Below, one piece after another: positions 15,094 to 24,549 of a DNA stretch of 64,000 bases; within the stretch, counting starts at the first letter, position 1, and each line of letters begins with the position of its first letter. This DNA comes from Actinokineospora fastidiosa (GTDB taxonomy: Bacteria > Actinomycetota > Actinomycetes > Mycobacteriales > Pseudonocardiaceae), in the NCBI RefSeq assembly GCF_014648415.1, contig NZ_BMRB01000001.1, positions 868,001 to 932,000 on the forward strand. Direction: 5' to 3'. The position numbers were made by a program, and so were the translations under genes. The notes beneath the pieces were generated by a model. The model was not told the origin of the DNA. It saw only the letters and a program-made list of their open reading frames with translations, and ran no database searches.

Positions 15094-16755
15094 ATGGAGA
15101 CCGTTGCGACCGTGCGCCGCTGGATGGCGGGCCTGCTGGCCGTCGCGTACCTGACCGACATCGCGGTGCTGGGGAGCCTGTGGGGCGGGGCCGCGCTGCT
15201 GGTCCCGCTGCCGATGGTCGCGACGGTCTTCCTCGCCCTGCGCAGGCCGGTTCTCGGGGGACTGGCCTGCGCGGGGGCCGTGCTCGCGATGTCGGTCGTG
15301 CTGCGCGAACGGGACCCGTACTCGTTCTTCGGGGTCCAGTCGCTGCTGTCGCTCTCGGCGACCGAGGCGCTGGCCGGGATGATGGTCATCGCGATCGTCA
15401 TCTGGCGGACGCCGCGCGGGGTCGCCGCGGCGGCGACGCTCGGCCTGCTCGCCTCGGCCGTCTGCGCGGTCCTGATACGCAGGCCCTACTGGCACTACAC
15501 CGATCTCGACCTCGCCTCCGTGGGCGCGGTGCTGGCCGTGGGCGCGGGCGTGGCGCTGCGCCTGGGCGGCGGCGACTCGCCGATGCGCACGTTCCTGCGC
15601 GGGCAGTGGCCGCTGGCGCTGGCCCTCACGCTGGCGCTGCTGGTCGACTCCAGCGCCACGCTGGACATCGACCGGCTCGGCCCCTACGCCGCCTTCCCGC
15701 TGCTGGCCGCGGTCGCGACGGCGGTGTGCGCGGTGCTCGGCCCGCGCGACGCCCTGCACTGGACGATCAACGCGGCCGTCATCGTGGCGGTGTCCGGGGT
15801 GGGTATCGCCGTCCTCGCCTACCTGCTCGACCACCCCATGTCCGGGCTGCGCCCGCCCGCGGCCATCGTCGCCGCGCAGATGGCGCTGGTCGCCTACGTG
15901 GTGCGCTACTGCGACCGGCAGAAGGCGACCTCGGCCGTCGTCGCGCTCGTCGGCGCCGACGCGCTCGCCACGATCGCGCTGGCCGCGGCGACCCGGGACC
16001 GGCCCGACACCGAGTTCTTCCTCGTGGCCGCCTTCCTCCTGCTGCTGTCGGTCGCCACCGGCCAGTACTTCGGCTCCCGCGACCGGGCCCGCAACCAGTC
16101 GATCCGGGTGGCGGTGTCCGGCGCGCAGCAGGCCGAGCGGATGGCCCTGGCCCGGGAGCTGCACGACGTCGTCGCCCACCACGTGACCGGGATCGTCGTG
16201 CAGGCGCAGGCCGCCCAGCTCGTCGCCGACCCGGCGAAGACCGCGCAGGCGCTGGCCAAGATCGAGCGCAGCGGCACCGAGGCGCTGGCCGCCATGCGGA
16301 TGCTGGTCGGCAGCATGCGCGGGACGCAGGCGGGCGAGGCCGGGGCCGCCGACGCCGCGACCGCCGACCTCGCCGCCGACCTGCGCGCGGTCGCCGCGGG
16401 CTTCCCCGGCCCTGAGGTCCACATGGAACTGTCGCTGCCGGACACGCTGCCGCCGGAGGCCGGGCGGACCGTGCTGCGGATCGTCCAGGAGTCGCTGACC
16501 AACGTCAGCAAGCACGCCCAGGACGCCTCGCGGGTGTCGGTCACCGTCGAGCCCGCCGACGGCGAGCTGCGCGTGCGGGTGTCCGACGACGCGACGACGG
16601 CCCGGGTGCGACCGGCGGGCGGCTCCGGCGGCTACGGTCTGGTGGGCATGCGGGAACGCGTCGAGCTGCTCGGCGGCGCGTTCGCCGCGGGCCCGGGCGA
16701 GACGGCGGGGTGGACCGTCGACGCGCGCTTCCCGCTGCGAAAGGACGGCTCGTGA
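15094..16755 (+). CDS. NarL-family sensor histidine kinase
   Basis: Two-component kinase of 553 residues. The N-terminal about 330 residues hold around ten membrane helices, then a HisKA_3 dimerisation domain with the phospho-acceptor in RELHDVVAHHVTGI and a C-terminal HATPase (VQESLTNVSKHAQ, GGSGGYGLVGMRERV). The multi-helix sensor is typical of the DesK-like actinobacterial kinases that sense membrane state or antibiotics; the ligand is unknown. TAGCGT at 15080-15085, 8 bases before the ATG, may be a -10 box for a leaderless transcript. The TGA overlaps the GTG of the response regulator (GTGA). Confidence 0.87.
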   Translation: METVATVRRWMAGLLAVAYLTDIAVLGSLWGGAALLVPLPMVATVFLALRRPVLGGLACAGAVLAMSVVLRERDPYSFFGVQSLLSLSATEALAGMMVIAIVIWRTPRGVAAAATLGLLASAVCAVLIRRPYWHYTDLDLASVGAVLAVGAGVALRLGGGDSPMRTFLRGQWPLALALTLALLVDSSATLDIDRLGPYAAFPLLAAVATAVCAVLGPRDALHWTINAAVIVAVSGVGIAVLAYLLDHPMSGLRPPAAIVAAQMALVAYVVRYCDRQKATSAVVALVGADALATIALAAATRDRPDTEFFLVAAFLLLLSVATGQYFGSRDRARNQSIRVAVSGAQQAERMALARELHDVVAHHVTGIVVQAQAAQLVADPAKTAQALAKIERSGTEALAAMRMLVGSMRGTQAGEAGAADAATADLAADLRAVAAGFPGPEVHMELSLPDTLPPEAGRTVLRIVQESLTNVSKHAQDASRVSVTVEPADGELRVRVSDDATTARVRPAGGSGGYGLVGMRERVELLGGAFAAGPGETAGWTVDARFPLRKDGS

Positions 16756-17396
16756 TCCGGGTGCTGATCGCCGATGACCAGGAGATGGTCCGCGCCGGGT
16801 TCCGGATGATCCTGGAGACCCAGCCCGACATCGAGGTCGTCGCCGACGTGCCGGACGGCGTCAGCGCCGTGGCCAGGGCGCGCGAGCTGCGCCCGGACGT
16901 GTGCCTGCTCGACATCCGGATGCCCGGGATGGACGGCCTGGCCGTGACCAGGGCGCTGGCCGGGCCGGAGGTGGCCGACCCCATCAAGGTGGTGGTGGTG
17001 ACCACGTTCGACCTCGACGAGTACGTGCACACGGCGCTGGCCAACGGCGCGTCCGGCTTCCTGCTCAAGGACGCGGGCCCGGCCCTGCTGATGGAGGCGG
17101 TGCGCGCGGCCGACCGCGGCGACGCGCTGGTCTCCCCGCAGATCACCGTGCGGCTGCTGCGCCACTTCGCCTCGCCGCGGTCGGTCGACCCGCAGGCCGC
17201 CTCCCTCACCGAGCGGGAGACCGACGTGGTGAAGGCCGCGGCCCGCGGGCTGACGAACACCGAGATCGGCGCCGAGCTGTTTTTGTCGCTGTCGACGGTG
17301 AAGACTCACCTGGCGGCGGTGCAGGCCAAGATCGGCGCGCGCAACCGCGTCGAGATCGCGGCCTGGGCGTGGCGCACCGGCCTCATGACCTCGTGA
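16752..17396 (+). CDS. NarL/LuxR-family response regulator
   Basis: Response regulator of 214 residues. The receiver domain has DD at 9-10 (IADDQEMVRAG), the phospho-Asp in VCLLDIRMPGMDG and Lys in FLLKDAGP. A C-terminal LuxR helix-turn-helix follows (LTERETDVVKAAARGLTNTEIGAELFLSLSTVKTHL). It is the partner of the kinase encoded immediately upstream with a 4-base overlap. Target genes are not known; the nearby exporters (18.2-21.2 kb) are possible but unproven. The GTG start at 16752 is fixed by the coupling. Ends 14 bases inside the convergent DUF4232 gene. Confidence 0.9.
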   Translation: MIRVLIADDQEMVRAGFRMILETQPDIEVVADVPDGVSAVARARELRPDVCLLDIRMPGMDGLAVTRALAGPEVADPIKVVVVTTFDLDEYVHTALANGASGFLLKDAGPALLMEAVRAADRGDALVSPQITVRLLRHFASPRSVDPQAASLTERETDVVKAAARGLTNTEIGAELFLSLSTVKTHLAAVQAKIGARNRVEIAAWAWRTGLMTS

Positions 17397-17988
17397 TCGT
17401 CTTCACCACCAGCTGGTTGCCCGGCGGGTTGCCCGCGCAGCCGAGCCCGTCCAGCGCGACGAACATGGCGGCGGTCTCCTGCGGCGGGTACACCCGCAGC
17501 CCGCGCACCTCGGTCGGCTTGCACACGGCGGCGTCGTAGTTGCGGACGTTGACGAACCCGACCGGCGCGACCGCGGTGCCGTCCGGCTTCAGCGTGACCG
17601 GGGCGCCCTTCGTGCCCTCCCGGTAGGCGGCCGGCCCGACCTGCTCGCCGCCCTCACCGGACACATAGGACACGCCGGGGAAGCCGTGCATGACGCAGAC
17701 CCGCGAACCGGTGTTCGTGAAGACGAGCTTCCGGTAGACCGTGCCCGCGCCCGCGGAGTCGTCCTCGATGGACAGGGACAGCTCGTCGGTCTTGCAGTCG
17801 GTCGCCACCGGCAGGCGCGACGCCGTGGTGGCGGGCGATGTGGCGCCGTTCGCCCCCGTCACCTCCGTGGACGTCCCGGTCGGCGGCTCGGCCAGCGACG
17901 GGCCCGCTCCCGCGTCGCCCGCCGGTGGTGGGCTCCCGCACGCCGCCACGGCCAGCAGTCCGATCAATCCGATCATCCGCGCGCGCAT
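17383..17988 (-). CDS. DUF4232 lipoprotein
   Basis: Protein of 201 residues, exported and lipid-anchored. The lipobox (AVAACGS, Cys near residue 17) is followed by a Pro/Thr/Ser-rich linker and a DUF4232 domain (CKTDELSLSIEDDSAGAGTVYRKLVFTNTG, MHGFPGVSYV, DAAVCKPTEVRGLRVYPP). The domain has a beta-sandwich look, with cysteines likely paired. GGAGGG 4 bases before the ATG at 17988 supports that start over the longer open frame. Function unknown; common in Actinobacteria, sometimes beside two-component genes, as here. Confidence 0.8.
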   Translation of the reverse strand: MRARMIGLIGLLAVAACGSPPPAGDAGAGPSLAEPPTGTSTEVTGANGATSPATTASRLPVATDCKTDELSLSIEDDSAGAGTVYRKLVFTNTGSRVCVMHGFPGVSYVSGEGGEQVGPAAYREGTKGAPVTLKPDGTAVAPVGFVNVRNYDAAVCKPTEVRGLRVYPPQETAAMFVALDGLGCAGNPPGNQLVVKTITRS

Positions 17989-18210
17989 AAGACCCTCCGG
18001 CGAATGTTGCCCTCCCACTTTTCCTTTCCACGATGCGCGAATGATCAACCGCGCGCCACCCGAACACGCCCCCGATTCACAGTCGGGCCGCCCCGGTGTG
18101 AAGAATTGCCGCCCGTTCGGGGGTGGTGACGTCCTATGTGCAGACAGTAACGTCGCGACCATGGCGGGTGCTGGGGAAGCACGATTACGGATCGTGCTCA
18201 CAAGGGCGGT

Positions 18211-19434
18211 GTGGTGACGAAGGATCGACGGCTGGCTTGGCTGCTTGGCTCAAGCGCCTTGTCCAACCTGGGGGACGGTATCGGGAAGGTCGCCTTCCCC
18301 CTGCTCGCGGTCAGCGTGACCCGCGACCCCGTGCTCATCGCCGGGCTGTCCGCGACGTCGTTCCTGCCCTGGCTGTTGTTCTCGCTGCTCACCGGCGTGC
18401 TCATCGATCGGGTCGACCGGCGCAAGGCCATGCTGCTCGCCAACGCGGCGCGCGCGCTGATCGTCGGCGGCCTCGCCGTGCTCGTGCTCGCCGACGCCAC
18501 GACGATCTGGTTGCTCTACGCGTTCGCCCTCGCGCTGGGCACGGTCGAGACGGTTGCGGACAGTGCCGCCCAGGCGCTCATCCCGGCTGTCGTGGACCGG
18601 GCCGGACTGGAATCTGCGAACGGCAAGTTGCAGAGCGTAGAGATCGTCGGGCAGACGTTCCTCGGCGGACCGCTGGGCAGCCTCACTTTCGCCCTGTTCG
18701 CCGCGCTGCCCTTCCTGCTGAATTCCGTCGGGTTCGCCATCGCCGCCGTGCTGCTGGTGCTGCTGCACGGCAAGTACCGGCCCAAGGCCGTCGACCCCGA
18801 GCAGACCGCGCTGCGGGTGCAGCTCGCCGAGGGGTGGCGGTGGCTGCGCGGCCATGCGCTGATGGTCCAGCTGATGCTGTTCGCCGCGTCCGTCGCGCTC
18901 ACCTCGGAGCTGGCGCAGGCGCTGCTGGTGCTCTACGCGATCGAGGACCTGGGCCTCAACGCGGCGACGTTCGGCGTGTTCGCCCTGGTCGGCGGCGTCG
19001 GCGGGTTGCTCGGCGCGTGGCTGGCGCCGCGGCTGACCAAGCGGCTGCCCCGGCGCACGGTGCTCACCCTGGCCACCGGGTTCTGCGGGCTCGGGTTCGG
19101 GCTGATGTCCCTCGTCGGCGACCCGATCTCGGCCAGCCTGCTGTTCGGCGTGTTCGCCGCCGCCGTCGTGGTCATCAACGTCATCCTGGGCGCCCTGCGC
19201 GGCGCGCTCGTGCCCGAGCACCTGTTCGGCCGGGTGCTCGGGGTCTGGCGCACGGCGGTGTGGGGCGCGATCCCGCTGGGCGCGCTGCTCGGCGGCCTGC
19301 TGGCCGACTGGCTGGGCACGCGCGCGGTGTTCGGGGTGTCCGGCGCGCTGCAGATCCTGCTCGGCGGGTTCGTCTGGATCTCGCTCGACCGGCACGCCGC
19401 CGAGGTGGACTCCCTCAACGGCGCACCGGCCTGA
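18211..19434 (+). CDS. MFS transporter
   Basis: Major facilitator protein of 407 residues with 12 predicted helices and the loop 2-3 signature GVLIDRVDRRKAM, resembling the MFS_3/enterobactin-exporter branch (drug or siderophore export). A charged loop between helices 6 and 7 (GKYRPKAVDPEQT) separates the halves. The start is GTG 18211 or GTG 18214; AAGGG is better spaced for the second. Convergent with the ABC exporter operon (gap 3 bases). Substrate unknown. Confidence 0.85.
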   Translation: MVTKDRRLAWLLGSSALSNLGDGIGKVAFPLLAVSVTRDPVLIAGLSATSFLPWLLFSLLTGVLIDRVDRRKAMLLANAARALIVGGLAVLVLADATTIWLLYAFALALGTVETVADSAAQALIPAVVDRAGLESANGKLQSVEIVGQTFLGGPLGSLTFALFAALPFLLNSVGFAIAAVLLVLLHGKYRPKAVDPEQTALRVQLAEGWRWLRGHALMVQLMLFAASVALTSELAQALLVLYAIEDLGLNAATFGVFALVGGVGGLLGAWLAPRLTKRLPRRTVLTLATGFCGLGFGLMSLVGDPISASLLFGVFAAAVVVINVILGALRGALVPEHLFGRVLGVWRTAVWGAIPLGALLGGLLADWLGTRAVFGVSGALQILLGGFVWISLDRHAAEVDSLNGAPA

Positions 19435-19437
19435 GCG

Positions 19438-20244
19438 CTACTTGCTGGCGACCTTGCGGTACTTGCCGACCGCGAGCGGCACGAAGATCGCCAGGATGAT
19501 CAGCGAGCAGATCAGCGACCACAGCACCGGGTGCTGCGCGGGCCAGGCGTCCGAGGTGCCCAGGATGCCCGGGCGCGGGTTCTCGAACAGCGTCCTGGCC
19601 GCGTCGGCCGCCGCGGTGACCGGGTTCCACTCCGCGATCGTGCGCAGGAAGCCCGGCATGCTGGACGCGGAGACGAACGCCGAGGAGATGAAGGCGAACG
19701 GGAACATCCAGATGAAGCCCGCGCTCTGCGCGACCTGGACGTTGCCGGACACCATGCCGACCCACGCGCCGATCCACGACATCGCGAACGAGAACAGCAG
19801 CAGCAGCGCGAACGCGGCCACCGCGTCGAGGAGGCTGCCCCGGATGCGCCAGCCGACGATCAGCCCGCAGACGGCCATCACGACCAGGCCGAGCGCGGAG
19901 ACCGCGAGGTCGGCGCTCGTGCGGCCGAGGAGCACGGCCGCGCGCGACATGGGCAGCGACCGGAACCGGTCGATGACGCCCTTGTCGAGGTCGGCCGCCA
20001 TGCCGAGGGTGGTGTACGCGGAGTTGAACGCCACCGTCTGGGCGAAGATGCCGCCCATCAGGAACTCGCGGTAGGCGTCGGCGTCGCCGCCGATGCTGCC
20101 GCCGAAGACGTAGGCGAACAGCAGCACGAACATGATCGGCTGCAGGGTGGCGCCGAGCAGCAGGTCGGGCTGGCGGCGCACGTTCATCAGGTTGCGCCAG
20201 GCGACCACGCCGCTGTCGCGGGCGCCCGCGGTGATCACGGCCAT
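19438..20244 (-). CDS. DrrB-like ABC transporter permease
   Basis: ABC-2 type permease of 268 residues with six predicted helices and the family segment LMGGIFAQTVAFNSAYTTLG...LDKGVIDRFRSLPMSR, as in daunorubicin-resistance DrrB. Partner of the ATPase encoded just upstream; the ATPase TGA and this ATG share one base (TGATG), so subunits are coupled. It forms the membrane channel of a homodimeric drug or lipid exporter; substrate not known. Ends beside the convergent MFS gene. Confidence 0.88.
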   Translation of the reverse strand: MAVITAGARDSGVVAWRNLMNVRRQPDLLLGATLQPIMFVLLFAYVFGGSIGGDADAYREFLMGGIFAQTVAFNSAYTTLGMAADLDKGVIDRFRSLPMSRAAVLLGRTSADLAVSALGLVVMAVCGLIVGWRIRGSLLDAVAAFALLLLFSFAMSWIGAWVGMVSGNVQVAQSAGFIWMFPFAFISSAFVSASSMPGFLRTIAEWNPVTAAADAARTLFENPRPGILGTSDAWPAQHPVLWSLICSLIILAIFVPLAVGKYRKVASK

Positions 20245-21236
20245 CAGGAGTCCCCCTTCTTCCGGCGCTTCTTCTCCGGCTGAGGCGCGTCCTCCTCGGC
20301 CGCGTGCCCCGTCAGCGCGAGGAACACGTCGTCGAGCGTGGGCCGGTGCAGTCCGACGTCGAGCACGCCGACGCTGTCGCGGTCGAGCAGGCGCAGCGCC
20401 TCGACCAGCGCCTTGGGCCCGGTGTCGACCTTGATGGACAGCTTGCGCTGGTGCTCGTCGACGTCCGGCTCGCCGACCCCGACCGCGCTCAGCGCTGCCC
20501 GCGCCGCGGCCAGCTCGCCCGCGTCGGCGACGACGATGTCCAGCCGCTCGCCGCCGACCCCGGCCTTGAGCTGGTCGGCGGTGCCTGCGGCGATGACCCT
20601 GCCCCGGTCGATGACCAGGATCCGGTCGGCCAGCTGGTCGGCCTCCTCCAGGTACTGGGTGGTCAGCAGGACGGTGGTGCCGTCGGCGACGAGCTCGCCG
20701 ATGACCTCCCAGGTGTCCATGCGCCCGCGCGGGTCCAGCCCGGTGGTCGGCTCGTCGAGCACGACGACGGCGGGCGCGGCGACCAGCGCCCCCGCCAGGT
20801 CCAGCCTGCGGCGCATGCCGCCGGAGTAGGTGCGCGCGGGCCGGTCGGCCGCGTCGACCAGGCGGAAGCGCCCGACCAGCTCGGCGGCGCGCGCCCGGGC
20901 GTCCGCCCGGCTGAGCCCGTAGAGCCGCCCGACCATGTACAGGTTCTCCGTGCCCGTCAGGTTCTCGTCGACGGCCGCGTACTGGCCGGACAGCCCGATG
21001 GACCGGCGGACCGCCTGCGGATCGGCGGCCACGTCGTGCCCCGCGACGAACGCCTTCCCCGCGTCCGGCCGCAGCAGTGTGGTGAGGATGCGCACGGTGG
21101 TCGTCTTGCCCGCCCCGTTCGGGCCCAGCAACCCCAGCACGGTCCCAGTGGGAATCTCCAGGTCGACGCCGTCGAGCGCGCGGGTGGACCCGAAGGTCTT
21201 CACCAGCCCCTCGGCGCGGACCGCTACCGATGACAT
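20244..21236 (-). CDS. DrrA-like ABC transporter ATP-binding protein
   Basis: ATPase of 330 residues. Walker A is GPNGAGKTT, the Q-loop is SGQYAAVDE, the signature is TYSGGMRRRLD, Walker B is VVVLDEPTTGLD and the switch is in TTQYLEEADQL. The C-terminal DUF4162-like extension (DTGPKALVEALRLLD) and a Lys/Arg-rich tail match DrrA. It drives the permease encoded downstream. Start ATG 21236 (MSSVAVRAEGLVKTFG) is preferred to an in-frame codon at 21287, because the family begins close to the first strand; no clear Shine-Dalgarno is seen for either. Confidence 0.9.
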   Translation of the reverse strand: MSSVAVRAEGLVKTFGSTRALDGVDLEIPTGTVLGLLGPNGAGKTTTVRILTTLLRPDAGKAFVAGHDVAADPQAVRRSIGLSGQYAAVDENLTGTENLYMVGRLYGLSRADARARAAELVGRFRLVDAADRPARTYSGGMRRRLDLAGALVAAPAVVVLDEPTTGLDPRGRMDTWEVIGELVADGTTVLLTTQYLEEADQLADRILVIDRGRVIAAGTADQLKAGVGGERLDIVVADAGELAAARAALSAVGVGEPDVDEHQRKLSIKVDTGPKALVEALRLLDRDSVGVLDVGLHRPTLDDVFLALTGHAAEEDAPQPEKKRRKKGDS

Positions 21237-21293
21237 GTCGCGCAGGGTAGCCCCGTCCCCCGACAACGCGCCCCCGAATTCCGGCACTCGCCG

Positions 21294-21899
21294 CTAGAGG
21301 CGGACTCCGGTCCACTCCAGACAGTGCCAACCGTCGCCCCGGGTTTCCAGGAGGACGTGGCCGGTGTTGGGGATCAGGCCCGCGTTGGCCAGTTGGGGAC
21401 CGACGTTGTCGGCCAGGAGTTCGGCGCCGAGGCGGAGGATCCCGCCGTGGGTCACCAGGGCGACCGTCTCGTCGGGGTGGTCGGCGCGGAGTTTGGCGAT
21501 GTCGGCGGCGAAGCGCTCCAGGACGGCGTGGCCGGTGTCGCCGCCGGGCATGGCGCGGTGCAGGTCGCCCTCGGTCCAGCCGCGGTAGACCTCGACGAAC
21601 GCGGCGAGGGCCTCCGGGTCGTTGCGGCCTTCCAGTTCGCCCGCCTGCACCTCGTGCACTCCCGCGAGGACCGCGACGTCGAGACCGCGGCGGACCGCCA
21701 TGGGGGCGGCGGTCTCCTGGGCGCGGATGGCGGTGCTGGCGTAGACGGCGGTGACCGGCTCGTGCTTGGTGCGCTCGGCGAACGCCTCGGCCTGGCGGCG
21801 GCCGAGCGCGGTCAGCGGCGGGCCGGGCGGGGCGGAGTCCAGGACGTGGTTGACGTTGGAGATGGTCTCGCCGTGGCGGACCAGCAACAGCCGGGTCAT
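21294..21899 (-). CDS. Histidine phosphatase family protein
   Basis: Phosphoglycerate-mutase-like phosphatase of 201 residues. The catalytic RHGE is in LLLVRHGETISN, the second His is in VTHGGILRLGAE, and Arg and Glu are present (STAIRAQETA, EVQAGELEGR). It removes a phosphate through a phospho-histidine intermediate; substrate not defined. ATG at 21899 overlaps the pheA stop (ATGA), so it is co-translated with prephenate dehydratase. That pairing recurs in mycobacteria and relatives as I recall, but no link to Phe synthesis is proven. Confidence 0.88.
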   Translation of the reverse strand: MTRLLLVRHGETISNVNHVLDSAPPGPPLTALGRRQAEAFAERTKHEPVTAVYASTAIRAQETAAPMAVRRGLDVAVLAGVHEVQAGELEGRNDPEALAAFVEVYRGWTEGDLHRAMPGGDTGHAVLERFAADIAKLRADHPDETVALVTHGGILRLGAELLADNVGPQLANAGLIPNTGHVLLETRGDGWHCLEWTGVRL

Positions 21900-22804
21900 G
21901 CCTCGCCTCCCGTGCGCAGCGCCGCGAGCCAGGCGGCGGAGGCGGCGTGGTCGATGTCGCGGTGGCCGGGCGGGGCCAGGGACGCCGCGCCGTCGGCCTT
22001 GGGGTAGGAGCCGAGGAAGCGGACCTGCTGGCTGCGCCGGTGCAGCGCGGCCAGCGCCTCGCCGACGCGGTGCTCGGCGATGTGGCCGTCGAAGTCGAGG
22101 TAGAAGCGGTACTCGCCGAACCGGCCGCGCAGCGGGCGGGACTCGATGCGGGAGAGGTTGATGCCGCGCAGGGCCAGCTCGGTGAGCAGGTTCTGCAGCT
22201 CGCCGGGCTGGTGGGCGACGACGGCCAGCACCGACGTCCGGTCGGCCCCGGTCGGCGCGGGCGCGGTCGTCGGCCTGCTCAGCAGCAGGAACCGGGTGAC
22301 CGCGTCGCGCTCGTCGGCCACGTCCGTGGCGCGCTCCTCCAGCGGGTAGTGCGTCGCGGCGACCGGCGCGGTGACGGCGGCGTCGTACTGGCCCTCGACC
22401 ACGCCCACGGCCGCGCCCGCGGTGGAGGTCGCCGCGAGCTGGGTCGCCTCCGGCAGGTTCGCCGAGAGCCAGCCCTGGACCTGGGCCAGGGCGTGCGGGT
22501 GGCTGGCGACCGTGCGGATCTCGGTCGTGCCCGGCCGCACGAGCACCGAGAAGCGGATGGGCAGCACGTGCTCGGCGACGGCGACGACCGGCTCGTCGAC
22601 GGCGAGGGCGTCCATGGTCGCCGAGACCGCGCCCTCGACGGAGTTCTCGACCGGCACGCACGCCAGGTCGGCCGCGCCCGTGCGGACCGCGGCGACGGCC
22701 TTCGGGATCGTCGGCAGGGGCACCAGGTCGGCCTGTCCGTCGAACGCGCGGGCGGCTTGTTCGGTGAACGTGCCCTGGGGTCCGAAGTAGGCGATACGCG
22801 GCAC
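21896..22804 (-). CDS. pheA: Prephenate dehydratase
   Basis: Monofunctional PheA of about 302 residues converting prephenate to phenylpyruvate for phenylalanine synthesis. The catalytic PDT domain (1-180) includes RIAYFGPQGTFTEQAA, VPVENSVEGAVSATMD and the TRF motif in DAVTRFLLLS with catalytic Thr. A C-terminal ACT domain (about 200-275) has the ESRPLRGRFGEYRF motif that binds phenylalanine for feedback control. GTG 22804 gives the family-like start VPRIAYFGP; GTG 22837 would add 11 residues. Coupled to the phosphatase gene downstream. Confidence 0.92.
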   Translation of the reverse strand: MPRIAYFGPQGTFTEQAARAFDGQADLVPLPTIPKAVAAVRTGAADLACVPVENSVEGAVSATMDALAVDEPVVAVAEHVLPIRFSVLVRPGTTEIRTVASHPHALAQVQGWLSANLPEATQLAATSTAGAAVGVVEGQYDAAVTAPVAATHYPLEERATDVADERDAVTRFLLLSRPTTAPAPTGADRTSVLAVVAHQPGELQNLLTELALRGINLSRIESRPLRGRFGEYRFYLDFDGHIAEHRVGEALAALHRRSQQVRFLGSYPKADGAASLAPPGHRDIDHAASAAWLAALRTGGEA

Positions 22805-22905
22805 GCCGCCCACCCTACTGGGCAGCCGGTTGGACACCTGGGGTTGTGCTGCGGGTTACCAAATGGCGGTTACCGCGCCGCTCGCGGAGATGACATGCTG
22901 GTCGA

Positions 22906-23490
22906 GTGACCGCGGATTCGGAGACCGGGACGGTGCACGCGCAGGCAGACACGCTCGAACTGGTGTTGTGCGCGGTGGACGAACCGCTCGCCGAGGCGTG
23001 GCGGTCCGCGACCCGGCCGAACGTGCGGGTCCACCGCGGGTCCGTGCTGGACGTCGACGCGCAGGCCGTGGTCTCCCCCGCCAACTCCTACGGCTGGATG
23101 CGCGGCGGCATCGACGCGGTCTACGCGCGGTCGTTCCCCCGGGTCGAGGAGTCCGTCCGCAGCGCGGTGCTGGCCTACCACGGCGGCGAGCTGCCGGTGG
23201 GCGAGGCGCTGATCGTGCCGACCGGGGCGCGCACGCCCGCGTGGCTGATCAGCGCGCCGACGATGCGCGAGCCCGCCACCGTCCTCCCGCCGGACACCGT
23301 GCACCCCTACCTCGCCGCGCGTGCGGTGTTCCGCCTGTGGCGCGACGGGGTGTTCGACGACGGCGCGCCCATCCGCATGGGCGTGCGCACGGTGGCGATG
23401 CCGGGCCTGGGCACCGGGGTGGGCGGGGTGTCGCCGCAGACGTGCGCGCGGCAGGTCGCGGCGGCGTGGGACGAGGTCTTCGGCGCCTAG
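22906..23490 (+). CDS. Macro-domain protein
   Basis: Protein of 194 residues with a macro (ADP-ribose-binding) fold: VRVHRGSVLDVDAQAVVSPANSYGWMRGGIDAVYARSF, GEALIVPTGA and AMPGLGTGVGGVSPQTCARQV. The loop SPANSYGWMRGG is the usual Asn-containing ligand-binding loop, and GTGVGG is the phosphate loop. Such proteins bind or hydrolyse ADP-ribose derivatives; partner unknown. No ADP-ribosyltransferase is next to it, so a toxin-antitoxin reading is not supported. GTG start at 22906; stands alone between divergent pheA and coaA. Confidence 0.83.
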   Translation: MTADSETGTVHAQADTLELVLCAVDEPLAEAWRSATRPNVRVHRGSVLDVDAQAVVSPANSYGWMRGGIDAVYARSFPRVEESVRSAVLAYHGGELPVGEALIVPTGARTPAWLISAPTMREPATVLPPDTVHPYLAARAVFRLWRDGVFDDGAPIRMGVRTVAMPGLGTGVGGVSPQTCARQVAAAWDEVFGA

Positions 23491-23619
23491 TGGTCGCGCG
23501 GACGTCATGTCCACGTTGCCTGCGCCACACCCGATCGGTGCAGTCCGTCACACCACAAATGCGCTCCGAGCGCTTACGTTGGCGCGGTAGGCCCACAATC
23601 CCGCCGCGAGGAGTCGGAC

Positions 23620-24546
23620 ATGGCACGGGTCCGCGAGCTGAGCCCGTACGTCGAACTCCGCCGCGAGCAATGGCGTGAGCTGCGCAAGAACACCCCGCTG
23701 CCGCTCACGCTGGAGGAACTGGTCCGGCTGCGCGGCCTGGGCGACCCGGTGGACCTCGCCGAGGTGGTCGACGTCTACCTGCCGCTGTCGCGGCTGATCT
23801 CGCTGCAGGTGGCGGCCCGCCAGCACCTCTACGAGACCACCACCGCGTTCCTGGGCGAGGACGGCGCGAAGGTGCCGTTCATCATCGGCATCGCGGGCAG
23901 CGTGGCGGTCGGCAAGTCGACCACGGCGCGGCTGCTGCGCACCCTGCTCGCCCGCTGGCCCGACCACCCGCACGTCGACCTGGTCACCACCGACGGCTTC
24001 CTGTACCCGCGCGCCGAGCTGATCCGGCGCGGGCTGATGAGCCGCAAGGGCTTCCCCGAGAGCTACGACCGCCGCGCCCTGCTGCGGTTCGTCTCGGAGG
24101 TCAAGTCGGGCTCGGACGAGGTGCGCGCGCCGGTGTACTCGCACCTGGCGTACGACATCGTGCCCGGCGAGGAGCAGGTGGTCCGCAAGCCGGACATCCT
24201 GATCGTCGAGGGGTTGAACGTCCTGCAGCCGGGGCCGAGGCTGGCGGTGTCGGACCTGTTCGACTTCTCGGTGTACGTCGACGCCCACCCCGAGGACATC
24301 GAGCGCTGGTACATCGAGCGGTTCCTGGCGCTGCGCTCGACGGCGTTCGCCGACCCGTCGTCGCACTTCCACCACTACGCGGCCCTCTCCGACGACGAGG
24401 CGCGGGCGGAGGCGGGGGTGCTGTGGAAGCGGATCAACGAGCCGAACCTGCTGTCGAACATCCTGCCGACCCGCCCGAGGGCGACGCTCGTGCTGCGCAA
24501 GGGCTCGGACCATCGGATCTCCCGGGTGCGGCTCCGTAAGCTGTGA
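23620..24546 (+). CDS. coaA: Type I pantothenate kinase
   Basis: Protein of 308 residues that phosphorylates pantothenate with ATP, the first committed step of coenzyme A synthesis. The P-loop [12 protein letters not shown] is near residue 90. Pantothenate- and CoA-binding segments follow: [42 protein letters not shown] and [26 protein letters not shown] precedes the ATG by about 8 bases. Response regulator gene follows after 3 bases. Full-length member of the bacterial CoaA family. Confidence 0.96.
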   Translation: MARVRELSPYVELRREQWRELRKNTPLPLTLEELVRLRGLGDPVDLAEVVDVYLPLSRLISLQVAARQHLYETTTAFLGEDGAKVPFIIGIAGSVAVGKSTTARLLRTLLARWPDHPHVDLVTTDGFLYPRAELIRRGLMSRKGFPESYDRRALLRFVSEVKSGSDEVRAPVYSHLAYDIVPGEEQVVRKPDILIVEGLNVLQPGPRLAVSDLFDFSVYVDAHPEDIERWYIERFLALRSTAFADPSSHFHHYAALSDDEARAEAGVLWKRINEPNLLSNILPTRPRATLVLRKGSDHRISRVRLRKL

Positions 24547-24549
24547 CGT

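Noticed and set aside
22906-23490. Macro-domain gene as part of an ADP-ribosylating toxin-antitoxin pair
   Set aside because: No ADP-ribosyltransferase or other toxin gene is adjacent; it stands alone.
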